The notes: generated from the sequence alone by a model not told the origin. A stretch of DNA of 64,000 bases from Porogramme epimiltina (GCA_900155495.1 FTLJ01000408.1:1-64000); one strand, 5' to 3'; positions 23,201-35,404 are shown, counted from the first letter of the stretch. Numbers and translations are program-made.

Positions 23201-24513
23201 AACAGACACTCACAAGACCTTTCATTCTCTTCATAACTATCACTTTCTCGGGGTCCCTCGCCCATTCCTGAACGTTTATCCACGAATATCAGCATCGGAA
23301 AAGACAGTTGACGCATGGAAGGAGATTCCCGACCTCGATGAAAGAAGGAACACTGAACGGCATGTCAGTACCGGTGGCGACGATTCCGTCCCAGACCGCC
23401 TCTGGTGTAGGTACTATTGGCGGGAACGTAGGCTTGAACGTTGCGACTATGAGTCCGGCAACGGGCTATCATACGAATGGTCACGGCAAATCAGTCAAAC
23501 AATAAGGGTCTGATACGAGGCTGACAAGATATAAACTCACCGAGGACGAGCACATGAACGCTCCCAACCCGTGAAACATTGGGGTACCATGACATCCAGT
23601 CACGGTAGCTGTGAGGTTGTAATCGCATTTCACTAAGGCAGTCGTAAGAATGAGGTGACGGAAGAGGCCGAAAACCCAAGGTTCATGAACCTATACCCAC
23701 CTCCTGTTTGGCCCCAATGCTTGAGATGTACGTGGTTCCAGAGAACAGTTTTCGGATGTCCCATAGACCCTACAAGGAAATGAGCGACGCCTAGGTGTGT
23801 TGACGAGGAATAACGCACCGGATGAATGCATGATGATAGAGGTAGCAGTCATGTCATACGACACAGGCATCTCCACAGCGACATCGAATGGGCTACTAGG
23901 GTCGACTGTCGTCGGATAGAGATCCTGGAAGGTAGGCATCGCGTGGTGCGTGACCTGTATACCCGATTCCGAGAGACGGGAGAGAGCTTCCTTCGCTACT
24001 TCTTGCATTGGAGTATCGGCAGAAACGAAGATGTGACTCGCTCGTATGCGTTGAAGCATGTCCGTCACCCCGCTAGCGGTATTCCTGACCGATATCAGGA
24101 ACACCCCGAGTCCCGCCCTCAGAGCGCCGAGCAAGGTGCAGAAATACGTGATGGTGTCTGTGTCAAGGCATTCGTCAGAAAGCTTCATAGACGGCCTAGA
24201 GCTGCGAAAGCGCCACGTTACCTGCGTGCGCGAGTATTCCGATTGTTACGGGAGATTTCCCAAGGATGCCGGGGCACGAGCCAGTGACGGATAGGGCGTA
24301 CCGTGCGGCTCTGTCAATTGCTTTGTTCGCAGTCGAGTAGGTGATGTATTGGCGTCTCTCCCCGTCGTGGAAGACAAAAAGCGGATAGTCGGGATTCACC
24401 CTCGCGTTCCAGTCGTAGATTTGCGGCACGATGAGATCCTTGAGCACATCGTCATCCGGAGGGTGAAAGTCGAAGGTGATATGAGCCGCATCGACAGTGG
24501 CTGCGGACAACAT
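20289..24513 (-). CDS. Adenylate-forming reductase, A-T-R (AFR-1, NRPS-like carboxylic acid reductase)
   Basis: Activates a carboxylic or amino acid as AMP ester, loads it on a carrier thiol and reduces the thioester with NAD(P)H to aldehyde or alcohol. More than ten exons. A domain: IMHSSGSMGHPKTV (core A3), FGGSTLNEEVGNTLAAQG, TEVGGVNTF (A5), LWKIVGRADEQIILSNGEK (A7/A8), FNAKGLPRRG with the A10 lysine. Carrier: ILRNGGD joined to SLQATWIRN across an intron placed directly before the phosphopantetheine Ser. R domain: VVLITGTTGGFGCDALEHLL (Rossmann loop) and GYSESKWVTEHVL (YxxxK), ending EGWRKTKFL. No condensation domain. A 19-nt micro-exon at 22537-22555 is followed by a GC donor. TATA (GTATAAGG) about 95 bp upstream at 24608-24615. 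Resembles basidiomycete NPS3/NPS10-type reductases. Substrate unknown; the methyltransferase next door may act in the same pathway. Confidence 0.92.
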
Positions 24514-25600
24514 AGTCAGAATACGGTTGGGTCTATGCCAGCGTCGAGGAGAGGTGCAAGGTGCGCTGCGGAAAACAGGCTAGGATGTTGGCGGGCGAAT
24601 GTTCGCCCCTTATACGCACCGGTATGTTTCATGCGGTCCTACGTGGATGTTCCCACAGCGACCGGGACCCGGAGATGTATGAGAATTGAGTAGTGTTCAA
24701 CGGTTCTCCCACGACATTCCGACGGGCCCCCCTACTTCCCAAACTGAGGCCGAGCGAAGTTGTAGAGTCATTAATGAGGCGGAACTTCGACGGGGCCTTG
24801 GTACACACTTACCGAAGTGGTCATACTGTGAGCCACAAAACCACCGGTGTCGGCACCGTCTACTCGGGGTGCATCATATGGGGTACCTGAAGGGTAGGTC
24901 ACGAAGCGACTGCGGCATGTCCACTATCAGGCTCCCAACTTCTACACTAGGGGGACGAAATCCGACGTATTGAGTGGAGAAGTCATGGGTGGTTACGGCA
25001 CTGAAGGTAGAAGCAGATCGGGTATAAGTTTTTCGGCCGTACTGTTGATAGAAGCATATATAAGTATATAGTGCTGACCTAAAACTCTGGCTGAGCTGCC
25101 GATGAAGGTAACTTGAAGCGAGACTTTAACATATGATGGTGATTGTCCACGTTTATCCTTAGGAAGTATCCAATAGGCGACCAAGTATGAAAAACCAACA
25201 CAGAGGGTAGTGCTCGGAGGTTTTCGTGCGTCGACGTCCTTTCATGATGACTGCACATGACGGGGACGAACAAGAGGTTCCAGCAGAGCCATCAACAAAG
25301 AGGATCTGAGATTGAAATTCTAATGATAGATCATGGTATATTCAGTCGGCGCCTGAAGCGACATACATCTCCTGGATCCAAACAGTTGGAGTCACTATCG
25401 CAAGATAAGTAACGGCCCTGATTACTCTGGTTTAGAGTGCTCGACCCAATCGAAAGCCTTAACAACTAGTGTCCAACCTCACGTCTATGCACTCGAATCA
25501 CAAGATGCCCGGTACCTGTCGAAGACCCAGCTCTGACCCTCTGACCCTCTGACCGAACCACCAAGCGGAAGTCCATGGGCAACCCAGCCGAGCCGCGCCA
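24514..25600 (-). other. Intergenic region between AFR-1 and the methyltransferase
   Basis: Contains the AFR-1 promoter with its TATA box near 24610. The rest, about 24.7-25.5 kb, shows no exon or repeat I can support. Confidence 0.5.
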
Positions 25601-26846
25601 TCATACTCTCGTAACTGCCCACCGCAGCGTATAAAATACCTCCCCGTCCGCCTCCATACTGCCCCGCAGCCTCACCCTCTTCTCCTCCAACACCGCCTCG
25701 ACGCGCACCACGCCCCGCGCGAAGATGTCCCCGTCCCACAGCCGCGTCCAGCTCGCGGGCGAGTGCAAAAACTGCGCGATGCGCTCCCCGCCCGCGCCCT
25801 GCAGCACGTCGCGCACGCCCTCCTCCCCGTCGGGCGCCGCCGTCTGCGAGCCCGCGATCGTCGCGCCCGGGTGCGGCGCGAGCAGACCCGCGAGCGCGCG
25901 CGCGAGGCGCGCCTGGCCCGACGCGGGGAAGAGGTGGAACACCGCGCCCGCGAAGATCGCGCTCGCGCGCCCCGCGAGGGGGTTCAGAGAGGTTAGCGTG
26001 CGGAGGTCGAGCGGCGCGAGCGCGGACGGGTGCGAGGAGGTGGGCAGGGCGGGGTGCTCGGTGAGGTGCGCGTCGGAGAGCGCGTCGCCTGGGACAAAGG
26101 TTGCAGGGAAGGAGGCGGGGGTCGAGCGGAAGAGCTTGTGGCCGAGCTCCCAGAACTCTGTGCGCGCGCGGTGGTGAGGCCGGGAAGACAGTCAGCACCG
26201 GAGAAGAGCGGGTGTACTGTGAGCAGGACATACGGGGGTGGATGTCGGACGCGACGATGTTCTCCGCCGGCCAGCCGTCATCTGCCGCTTTACGACTGTC
26301 CGTACCGACTTCACAAGGGGATAAGGAATCCGCCCTAGTCAGCGCGAGGGTATTGTGCGGAGGGCGTTGTCTAGAAATACGCACAACAACAGCCGACGTC
26401 GAGGAGGATAGCGCCCTCGCGCTCTTTCCCAAGCTTAATAAACTGTTCGTAGTTTGGTAAGAGCGTGATCCTTTGTCTGAGCGTACGTTCCAATGTAAGC
26501 AGTTGCAAACGCGACCCCGCGATGGCATGCACTCACACTGCGAAGGCGTAGTATCGGATGCACTGGTAGGGGAACACCTAACGCACCACTTATGAGATGG
26601 CCTGCATCTCACAGCCGACAACAAACACACCTGGTACGCCTCTCGCTGGATACTGAGAATGTGTCTCTTCAACTCCTCCTCGTCTTCGATTCCGGTGTGA
26701 GTCTTGATGAACTCGAGGTGCTCTGGCTTTGCAAGCTGCCACAGGTGTGCACTGTCTTGTAAGGGGAACGCGTTCGGGTCGCGCTTCAGCTCCGAAGCGA
26801 AGGTGCCGACCGGGGTGCTGGATTTGATAGTGCTGGTGCCAGACAT
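25601..26846 (-). CDS. SAM-dependent methyltransferase (AusD-like family)
   Basis: Class I methyltransferase using S-adenosylmethionine. Exon 1 (26846-26631) encodes the N-terminal helix region ELKRDPNAFPLQ...LSIQREAYQ. Exon 2 starts VFPYQCIRYYAF, exon 3 holds ILLDVGCC, the Gly-poor form of motif I (LDVGCCxGxD) known from fungal AusD/AndD-type enzymes that methylate meroterpenoid acids. DGWPAENIVASDIHP supplies the acidic motif II. FPATFVPGDALSDAHL and IFAGAVFHLFPASGQARLARAL fit motifs III-IV, and the protein ends YTLRWAVTRV. Last exon is extremely GC-rich. TATATATA at 26911-26920 lies about 65 bp upstream of the ATG. Same strand as AFR-1 and 1.1 kb upstream of it, which suggests a small biosynthetic unit. 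Substrate unknown; a stretch around 26.3 kb is hard to splice by eye. Confidence 0.85.
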
Positions 26847-28213
26847 TGCGAAAGATCCAGGCAGGGGGGAGCAGGGCAGCTGGATTGAATACCTATCGAC
26901 ACCAACAGAGTATATATACACATCTGTCGCCAACAAACCTTGCTCGCGATCACCCAAGCGCGGTCCCATCCGGGCTGTCAGATGTCGACTTGCTCGCACG
27001 GAGGCGCACACAGGCGCAAAAGAAGGCTTCCGTGACAGCACCGTGGCAGGAGAGGTCCTTCACTGCAACAGCGCGCGGGTCTCGGCGTGAGCGCGGCAAA
27101 CACAACGTAATGCAGACTGACACGCACTGCGCAAGGTACGTCTGCTGAGGTGACGGCCGGACACTGGTTCACGGCTGCCTGCTAATCTTGACTGCGACCG
27201 TGCGCTCCTGAGACATTACCGGACGCGAGCTACGCAGGCCAAGGGAAGCCGTCCCCTGGAGATACGTGTTGCTAATGCGCTACTTGCCCTCGTCGCTCCG
27301 ACTTTTGGTCTGTCCCTGTTACATCTCAAGGCGGCCATTCGGTCCGAGGCCAGCTACGGCTAGCTTGAAAGAGGCATCTTGGACGCCACGGTTCACGTTT
27401 GACATGCGGGGCGTTCCGAAAGCACGTTCTGGACCATATTGTAACGTTCCCATAAGAACCCAATAATACCGAGGACGACAGCGCCAAATTCACATACCTC
27501 TTGGCAAATCCTTCTCTGGGTAGCAATTGAAGGTCTAATAACGTCCCATCGCTTAAACTAAAGCCTTGCTATAGTGCCAGTCCCTGCGGGAGGCCCAGTT
27601 TCACGTCGTAGGGTCGAGTGGAGTGCTGGAGAGCCATCGGCGATTGGCTTGCTCATCAGGGATGTGGGGCGGGTTGCGGAAGCCAGAGTGTCATGAGAGC
27701 AGGTATAGTGAAGTGAACGGGAGCCTGGGAGGCCTTATAGAGTCGAAGGGTTGCTCTTCAAAACTGCAACGGGGAGTCCAAGAGGCTTGCCATACGCGTA
27801 CTGACCTGCCCTAAACTAGTGAATCTGCTCACGTGTCAAACCTGTCATCGGGCGTCTATTCATTGCCTGACATTCTCCGATTCACTGACGTCATTAGCTG
27901 GGACGATCTCTGACCTGTTCAAAGATCGGATACTCAGTCCGGTACTTTGCTGCTAGCGTGACAGACAATTGTGTCGCTCGTTCTCATATGTTCAACGTTC
28001 AACGTTCAGCCGCAGAAGGACGGGTAGCAGCATCTATGGAAGTAGTAGGATGACGTCATTCTCGCTAACTCCGCCCCCATCTTCTGAAGCGCGAAAGACT
28101 CGGGGTAGAGGCTGACTTACTAAGTAAAGTTTAACCAAGGCCTCACTGTTGCAATATTAGGACATCTGTGGTAAATTTGGATGGTTTGTGTACATCTAAT
28201 TATACGCCAAACA
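26847..28213 (+). other. Intergenic region with a lone regulatory module and a promoter relic
   Basis: No exon supported. It holds an isolated reverse-oriented CACGTG/TTAGGGCAGG module (CCTGCCCTAA 27805-27814, CACGTG 27830-27835). At 28020-28120 (minus strand) is a relic of the small-gene promoter with ATGACGTCAT at 28050-28059 followed by CCTACTACTTCC, as upstream of S2. The gene body expected next to it is missing. Confidence 0.5.
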
Positions 28214-30221
28214 TTATTTGCATCTCCAGGTGTACGTCACATGCTGGAGCTCCAAAACACGCCCCGTGTAATCTAGAACGAACGGAGCAAACAGGAGCTC
28301 GACGGAGAGCGAATAGATCTTTCCATGTTCCCCTTTAACCATCTCGGCGTAGAAGGTCTTCGCACCTTTCTCCCACTGCGAAATGTGGTCCTCCCGACAT
28401 GCATGCGGACGCGCGCCGTCCTCCACGAATTTCTTCCTCCAGACGTCATGGTGGTTGTAAAACCTCACGCGAGCCCACGGCTCCGCCTCCTCTGCGTGTT
28501 GGCACATGCCCATGTCAATGCATATGAAGCACAGATGATACCGCGCGCGAAAGACAAGCGTCATAGGTGTCTGGGAGCTCGCCCACTCCGCGGGCGCGGG
28601 GGTTGGGCCACTCCAGTGGAGGAGGACCTCCTGTGTATGTCGGAGGGCACGTAAGGCCGCGTTCGACACGCGGAACGGCACCTTGGGGTCGGGGTTCGCC
28701 CGTGCGAGGTCGCGTGGGAGTGCCGTGGGCATGTCGTTCGCGCGGAACGCCGGCCTTGACGCGAGCCGGACGTCCTCCCAGCGCGCGACAAGGTGGGGCG
28801 AAGATGGCGGCGAGGGCGAGATGGTCACGTTGAGGGGCACGAACCGCTGACCACGGGGGAGGCCGCAGTGGTAAAGTAGCTTGTCGGAATGGCAGTGCCC
28901 GCAGCTGACGAGGATGAGACCGACAGGTGCGTGGTCTGAGGATCGCAAGATCGCGATGGAGTAGGATGGCAGATGTATGACAGGGAGGTGTGCGAGTACT
29001 CCGTATGGCATAATGGAGAAGGAGGATTCGTTGTGATCGTCGGGGCTAAACCACACGTTGAATGTCGGAGGGATATTTTTCGCATGACCTTGGTAGGAAA
29101 CAGCAGTTTCCTGTGCCAGTTTCGACTTTAGAATGTGTTGCCTTACAAACATGCTCATTATGACTCACCGACATGCCTTCACTCGGGCTTGGGTCGAGCG
29201 CGCCCCCTATTCGCTCATATCCCAAGAATTCGCGCGGCGACACGGCTAGGAGATGAGTTGTGTAGGACGGGTGAAGTATAGCTGAACAGTATCGTTTCCT
29301 GCGTTCCGGATCCCGTGAGGGGATAGATTTCAACTGACGTTCCGTAACGTAGCCACCCCATGCGAAGAGGGACGTGTCCGTTGAGGTTTTCATGAGCTCT
29401 TCTTGTAGGCGGTAAAAGGATTTGCGGCCTTCCCCATACAGCGTCGGCATTGAGATCCCAAAGATCCCTAGAAGGCAATATGCTTTGTCTTCCTCGCGCG
29501 TCGTCTCCCGGCTGCCAGCCCAAGACATCCGCTGCGCGATGCTCACGTCTGCGATGTCCTTCTCGAATGTGAGCACCGACACCGGGATCCGCGTGACCTG
29601 CGAGATGACATCTGCGAGCTCCGCCTTTGTGCTGAGTACTTCCCAGTCTTGTGACAAGAAGATGACAACCTCTGGGGCGAGTAGTTCCTGTAATGTCCAG
29701 CCCCGGGAATGCCAGAGGCTTCGTCGGAATGGGGATTTGATGGCTCGCATGTCACACCTGGATGGGACGTCATGAAGATACACGTAGCACACCTACGAAG
29801 GTGTAGTATCAGCACGGCCGACGGCGCTGTTGCACTCGATGCGTCCTACCTGGGACAACCCGTAATATCGGAACATCGAATTGATGCCTTCGGAAAGCTC
29901 GGCACTGCTCGTCTTGTCTATGCAGCACGTGTCAATCCACGCCCAGCGATAGCCAAACCTTTGCGCCGTGATACAGAAGTTTCGGATTTTGTGAGAGACG
30001 ATATCTCGAGGGTTTTGTCCTAGTGAAAGTTAGGAGAGTTGAAGTAATAACCAAGGATAGTACTTGCCTGCAAAATTGGCCTGCAGCAGAATACGCTGGA
30101 CGTCTTGGAATGTCTGCTCTTCTAGACCCCATACGTGTGAAAGGATTGCATACCCTCCTGGGACGGCCTCCGGGGATGAAAAATGATGGAGTTCTGCCCT
30201 ATCCGTACTCAACAGCCACAT
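28214..30221 (-). CDS. HET-domain protein, type A (HET-A4)
   Basis: Exons 30221-30068, 30019-29850, 29792-29169 and 29110-28214 join in phase to 614 aa. Intron 1 has a GC donor (CAG then GCAAGT), as in HET-A3, its nearest relative. HET landmarks: MWLLSTDRAELHHFSSPEAVP, GYAILSHVWGLEEQTFQDVQRI, WAWIDTCCIDKTSSAELSEGINSMFRYYGLSQ, RMSWAGSRETTREEDKAYCLLGIFGISM. Exon 4 begins ETAVSYQGHAKNIPPTFNVWFSPDDHNESSF. In the C-terminal region the segment around CGHCHSDKLLYHCG is three residues shorter than in the paralogues. The downstream small gene is lost apart from promoter-like sequence near 28.05 kb. Confidence 0.92.
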
Positions 30222-30760
30222 ACGCCTAGGTCTAATGGTACGCATGGGTATGGTGCGAGTGATTAGACTCCAACATCTCAAGTTGGTGATAGATCGACGA
30301 AACATGCGTAGAATGTATGGGCAATGATTTCCCCCTCCTGGGTTGCGAGTGTAGGCGTGAAACTACTTCCGGGGGGTTGTGAAACCATCTACCACGGCCT
30401 AAAGGATTATAAGCTCGAGACGTCAGCGGCTATGACAATAATCGAGTCACCATGATTGATGCACGTATGAAATCTGACGCGGACGCCCTATGTATGGCCT
30501 ATAGGAGACGCGAGCGCCCCTTCCTTGTTCAAATACTGGATTCATCCTAACATCGTGGACGGACGACTCGATAGCTTATAGCCTTTCTGTGAAGAAACTT
30601 CCCCTCATTAAATCATTTACCTCGCATAAAGGGTACACAGTCAAAGTTCGCAAGCGCAAGCACCATACATGCCCGCTATCATCCACTGTAACACTAGCCC
30701 AGCAATTAGTCTAGACATAGGCGGACGTATGGATGGAGATGAGCACACCTCACACCGCAC
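30222..30760 (-). other. Intergenic region, HET-A4 promoter side
   Basis: AT-richer than its surroundings. I see no exon or repeat; it contains the upstream flank of HET-A4 and the 3' flank of a DHH pseudogene. Confidence 0.45.
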
Positions 30761-31870
30761 TTTACAGCCATCCCTCTAGCGTGCTGTTCCGCCTCATCGG
30801 TTCCGTATCTCATATCATCTGCTTCCTCTTCCCTAGATCTTCCGCCCACAAAACATCTCTCAAACTAGTCCGTAAGCACAACCCGTACCCGCCTAGGATC
30901 ATTTCAGCACATATTCCTTCGAGCTCGAGATCTGGATGTCTCACCTTGTGCGTACAAGAAATGTCGTCTCTCATCGCCTTCTGGTGGCCAGGAACGCAGT
31001 CCGCATACTGCTCTTCGAGTGTCTTGATGATGCTCACGCTCCCGCGGTTCCTTGCCCCTACCCTAGCGACACGGCACACGAAGGTTGTCACCCCTATACT
31101 GTATCCATAGTCGGCGTACATCACATTCTCCATTTGAGAGCCCTTCACCGACGACGCCTAGAGCGTCGGAGTCGGCTGAAACCATGTCAGGATCCGTGTG
31201 CAAACGAATAGAGGTCCAATGGGCATGCTCGCCCGGTGCACCTGGGCCCTTCAGTGCTGCAGGTTGGTGAGGAGACGTTCGCGCCCTCAAGAGGGAAAGA
31301 GTATCACCCCCATTGACGAGCCCGATCTCCTTCCCTATCACCATCTTAGTCCGTCGCCAGTGGCAGTTCCTCATGTCAGGAAACGATTTCCCACTGGAAG
31401 CTCTTCCACAAGTCCCCCGTCGTCTCCATCGCGCACAACCGTCCCAACTACTTCCTCAACTTAGCATCTCCCTCTCTACCTCGTAAGCCTTCTTTGTCGA
31501 GGATGCTTATGCGCGCGACGTGTGGGAGCGTGCTTAACGTCACGATCGGCGCACACGGCGCCGCAAAGCACACCGCCATACCCTCCGGAAACTCCTTGAC
31601 CCAGTGGTGGTCCATGACGAGCGCTCGAGCATCCGCAAGCGGCGGGCCCCTGCCGGTTCCCTGGTTGGTCGCAGTCACGAAGAAGGTCCCATGGCGAGAG
31701 ATGGCAGCGCGTTTAGTGGCCGAGCAGATGTTTGAGCTCTTAGCAGGGAAGTGGACGGAGAGAGTGCCGCTACTCGCGGCGAAATGGAAGAGCGAATGGA
31801 TAGGTGGGGACGAAGGATCTAGGAGGATATGCATATCGGACGGCGTATCACTGTGCTTCGGCGAACACAA
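30761..31870 (-). pseudogene. DHH phosphoesterase pseudogene, copy 1
   Basis: Reading down the minus strand gives degraded matches to the intact DHH gene at 15194 in the right order: LSVHFPAKSSNICSATKRAAIS, GPPLADARALVMDHHW, LDKEGLRGREGDAKLRK followed by a stop, LCAMETTGDLWKSFQWE and a stop, VIGKEIGLVN, MENVMYADYGYSIGVTTFVCRVA, SIIKTLEEQYADCVPG, and near 30770 a last-exon remnant reading TLEGWL. The DKDADG motif is gone, and frameshifts and stops break the frame. The DHH triad survives. The intron after GLVN is still present with an alignable sequence, so this copy arose by DNA duplication and not through a spliced RNA. Its 5' side carries a copy of the CACGTG/TTAGGGCAGG module at 31876-31905. 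Confidence 0.85.
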
Positions 31871-32376
31871 AACGGCCTGCCCTAAAGTTTTGCTTTGATC
31901 ACGTGCAAATACAGAAGGCGCTTTCCTGCGCCTACCAGTGATTATTCTCGAGGGCAAGTTCAAAGCAAGCTTCAAGAATCCATCATCACCCTTCCTATAG
32001 TATCACTCAAGTGCGCACATCACGATGTACTTACGTCACACGTCTGTTTGTCGTCAGCCTGATTTGCACATGGCGATTATGAGTACAGTGATTGACATGC
32101 GATTTCGCGGACGTCAAACCGTCACGGTCGAGCAATGCGTGCTGCAGATGGCTGAGGTAATGCGGGTGGCGGAGGACGTGGAAGTGATTGCGTTCTACGA
32201 GGTGGCACATTCATGGCCACAGCACACGGCGTGTAGGGACCTAGACGGAGAGCCTGATCGAGTGCATGGTGGTAGTGCGGCGGCCAAGCGCCGCGAGCGC
32301 AGGCTCCCTCTTCACAGGCCAACCATCCGTCTAGTCTCGTCCATGCCGCGCTTCGTCCTCGCTGCCATCCCTCACT
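31871..32376 (+). other. Intergenic region between DHH pseudogene 1 and HET-B2
   Basis: Contains the regulatory module at 31876-31905 (CCTGCCCTAA then GATCACGTG). The remainder to 32376 shows nothing I can support. Confidence 0.5.
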
Positions 32377-34615
32377 TCAGTGATCGACATGGGTCTCACA
32401 CCAAAGAGGCTCACCTAGTCCATCATCGCCTATGATTTTCACCTCCAGCGTAGTTACTGGACTCGGAGTAGCGCTATCTAACGGCAGGATCCCGGGTCGA
32501 AACTGAATGGATAGCCCATCTTCGATTTTTCTCTGAATTGGCCACTCTGTCCACTTTTCAGGCTCTGAAATACGGATTGGGTCCAGGTGATCGTGTTCAC
32601 AGGAGTGGTAGGGCACAAGGGACTGTATGTCTGGACGCCGGTCCTCCGGGTAGCGCTGGATAATGACATAACGTCTCTCAACTGTGTGCCGATGCGACGA
32701 TGATTCATGAGAGTTGGCTATGCATTCTCCAATTTCCGAACATGGGCCAGTAGTAGCAGAGTCTGGGACCGTGATGCAACTTCCCAGTGTGATTGTCACC
32801 CACCGGGAGCTCTTCGGATGGACTCCAGTATCCAGCTCGAAGAGTAAAACGAGTGGGGGTGAGCCTAGTACCCAAGGAAGAGGAGGAATTTGTACGTCTG
32901 ACAACGTAATTCCAAATATTTCTTTCCCTGCTTTCATCATAGAAACCCTCAGATCGTATGGGCGCTTCGGAGACATGGCCTGCAGTCGAGCAAGGCCCAT
33001 ACAAGGCCCGATTCGTTCCGATTCACGATACGTAGGCTTCAAGGAGATGTAAATATCCTTTGAAACCCACTTCAGCTGCGATGCAAGCTCCGAGGCGATG
33101 AGAGGGATATGAGTGCCCTGAGGCCATGAACAGTAGTATACATCTGGTGCCTCTTGGTTATGAGTTTCCGCGGCTGCGTTGACTTGCTGAAGAGTGAGAC
33201 ACACTACTGCATGTTCTCTGCCATGTCCGAATGGCCGAGGAAACTGGAGAGAGCATCCAATAAACGCAATATAGCGTCCCGTTGTGACTTCGAACATCGG
33301 AAGCGTGGTGCGAATCCCGAACTGTGTGACGGTGGATGCAATGACAGTAGCGGGTAATGCTTCTCTCTATCGTAGACGCAAGAAGGGGGTCTCTCAACGT
33401 CCACTTGCAGGTCAAAACTTCCAATAGATAGCTCACCTGTCTGTCAGTCACACTATATCCTATATTAATGTATCCTGAGTTGCTGAAGTCCGCTGATGAG
33501 CGCGCGAATGCGTGTGCCGGAGGGTGGTCCCCATTCATCCTCGCCACCTTGTTGAGTGAATCCTGGCTACCAATGTACCCGGAACTGCCCCATAAAAGCC
33601 ATGTTGGATCGGTGGAAGATTTCACAATCTCTTCTTGGAGACGATAGAACGCGTTCTGTCCCTCCCCGTAGATAGCCGGCATATTGACGCCGAATATCCC
33701 GAGAAGACAGTAGGCCTCATCCTCGACCCGGGTTGTCATGCGTCTCGCGGCCCAGGACATGCGTTTCGCGACACTTATATTTGAGAAGTCTTCTTCTAGC
33801 CGCAAGACACTAGATGGAATTCTTGTCGCCTTCTCGAGCGCGTTCGCGAGCGTGTACTTATTCCCGAGGAGTGTCCAATCATCCGACATAAAGAGAACGT
33901 TCTGTGGAGCAAGGAGTTCCTGTAGCGTCCAACCACGTAGATGCCATTCGCTGTGCATAAAACCCAAGGGATAGGTGATAACTGGTTCCGAGGAAACGTC
34001 GGAGAGATAGACGTAACAGACACTGGAGAGGGAGTAATACCGAAACATGGAGTTGATCGCCTCGGATAGCTCCGTGCTACTTGTCTTGTCAATACAACAC
34101 GTGTCCGACCACGCCCATTCGAAGCCGTCCTTCTCCGCCTGAATGAGGAAACTACGCATCTTGGGCGAGAGGAGATCGCGCGGGGTGGTGGCGGCGGGCG
34201 GATCGGCTGGTGCGCTGACGACGACCTCAGGCAAGGGTTCCCCGACGGTGTCCGGAAGTAGTGAGGGGGCCAGAGACTCCGCGACGAAGGGACTAGGTCG
34301 CTGAAACCCCGACTCGAGTTGGTCCACCCTTTGGGATAGAGAAAACACTGTCTTTTCCAGTTTTCGTATGGTTTCTTGCAGTTGCACTACGACGTCTATC
34401 AGATTTTCCCCGCTGAAACCTCCGGGTTCTGGTGAAGAAGTCTGGTTGGATGTGGTGTTCTTGCGGCACAAGCCAGCAGCGTATTGTACTTTCTGGAACG
34501 TGTCCTCCTCCTCGGGTTTTCCCCAAACATGTGACAAGATAGCGTACCCTCCTGGGACTCTCTCCGGGCTGTTGAAGTAGTGAAGGGCAGCGGTTGTTGT
34601 GTTGAGAAGCCACAT
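32377..34615 (-). CDS. HET-domain protein, type B (HET-B2)
   Basis: Two exons (34615-33437, 33366-32377) join in phase 0 to 722 aa, with the intron in the same place as in HET-B1. Landmarks: MWLLNTTTAALHYFNSPERVP, GYAILSHVWGKPEEEDTF, WAWSDTCCIDKTSSTELSEAINSMF, RMSWAARRMTTRVEDEAYCLLGIFGVNMPAIYGEG. The inserted coiled coil reads VVQLQETIRKLEKTV...LSQRVDQLESGF, and the linker carries one DPPA unit against three in HET-B1. The C-terminal region (LPMFEVTTGRYIAFIGCS, WVTITLGSC, YHSCEHDHLDPIRI) is the type B form; the last dozen residues (LGEPLWCETHVDH) differ from HET-B1. Start chosen at the family MWLL; the open frame further upstream has no relatives. Confidence 0.93.
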
Positions 34616-34986
34616 TGGTGATCGCGCTAGGAAAAGGAGAGCTAGATGAGAAAGAGAGTGGAGGAGATAGGTCGCAAGCGTACACCTATTGTATTCTCCT
34701 CTCTGAGCGGGACCACAGCAGTACCAGTGTAATTGATGAGTGTATAGGAATGCAGCTGTGGGTTCAATAAGCAGATGAAGAGTAAACAAAGGTGACTGAT
34801 GTTTGGTAAGAGCAAAAAGTTTCAAGCGCCAAATGGAAGGAGAGCTCAAGATGATAGGTCATGCCAGTGATCGATGGCGTGATTATCTTACACTTCATTG
34901 CGACCGTGCGCCTAATAGGGCAATGCCTAAAACCACTCGTCCCATAAATTCATCCCTCTCATTCCTAGAGCGGCGCATGACGATGT
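34616..34986 (-). other. Upstream flank of HET-B2
   Basis: Likely promoter and leader of HET-B2. The open frame continues upstream from the MWLL start, but nothing in it matches the paralogue HET-B1. Confidence 0.45.
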
Positions 34987-35280
34987 AAGGTCGAGGCACG
35001 TTCCCTCCGTGCCTGGTATTCCGCGCCTGCTGCGCTGAGGGCTGGCTGTCGACGACGTTCGAAGGCGAGTACGACGCTCGAGGACAATTCGTAAGAGACC
35101 CGCCTATGCACTGAACGAAGAAGGTTTGTGTCGACGTTGGTTCGAACATCGGCGCACTCGGATGGGGTGTCACCGAGTAGTTTACTGGTCGTGTATGTTC
35201 ATGGCCAACATGTGTATGGCATCCCGCCGATCTCGCATAGATCTGTATCTGCAGTGCTGTATCTTGTCAATACACGTAGA
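34987..35280 (+). pseudogene. Third-exon fragment of the small HET-linked gene (S4)
   Basis: GGTCGAGGCACGTTCCCTCCGT followed by GCCTGG, GGCGAGTACGACGCTCGAGGAC and a tail with GTTGGTTCGAACA matches exon 3 and the 3' flank of S1 and S2. One frame gives VEARSLRAW as in S1 (IEARSLRAW), then shifts and stops. Exons 1 and 2 are absent. A non-functional fragment near the 5' end of HET-B2. Confidence 0.65.
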
Positions 35281-35404
35281 GAAGTGTCGATTCTAATGTC
35301 TAAGTGAGGACTTGGGAACTCTGCTTGACGCATACACTGAGATACCTATCCTCAGCAAACTATATCAGTGGGAAGAGCGGAAACGAACACACCTCATACC
35401 ACAC

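Noticed and set aside
24690..25000. Possible remnant of a further adenylation domain upstream of AFR-1
   Set aside because: Only a few bases resemble the LNEEVGN region, with no run of matching codons.
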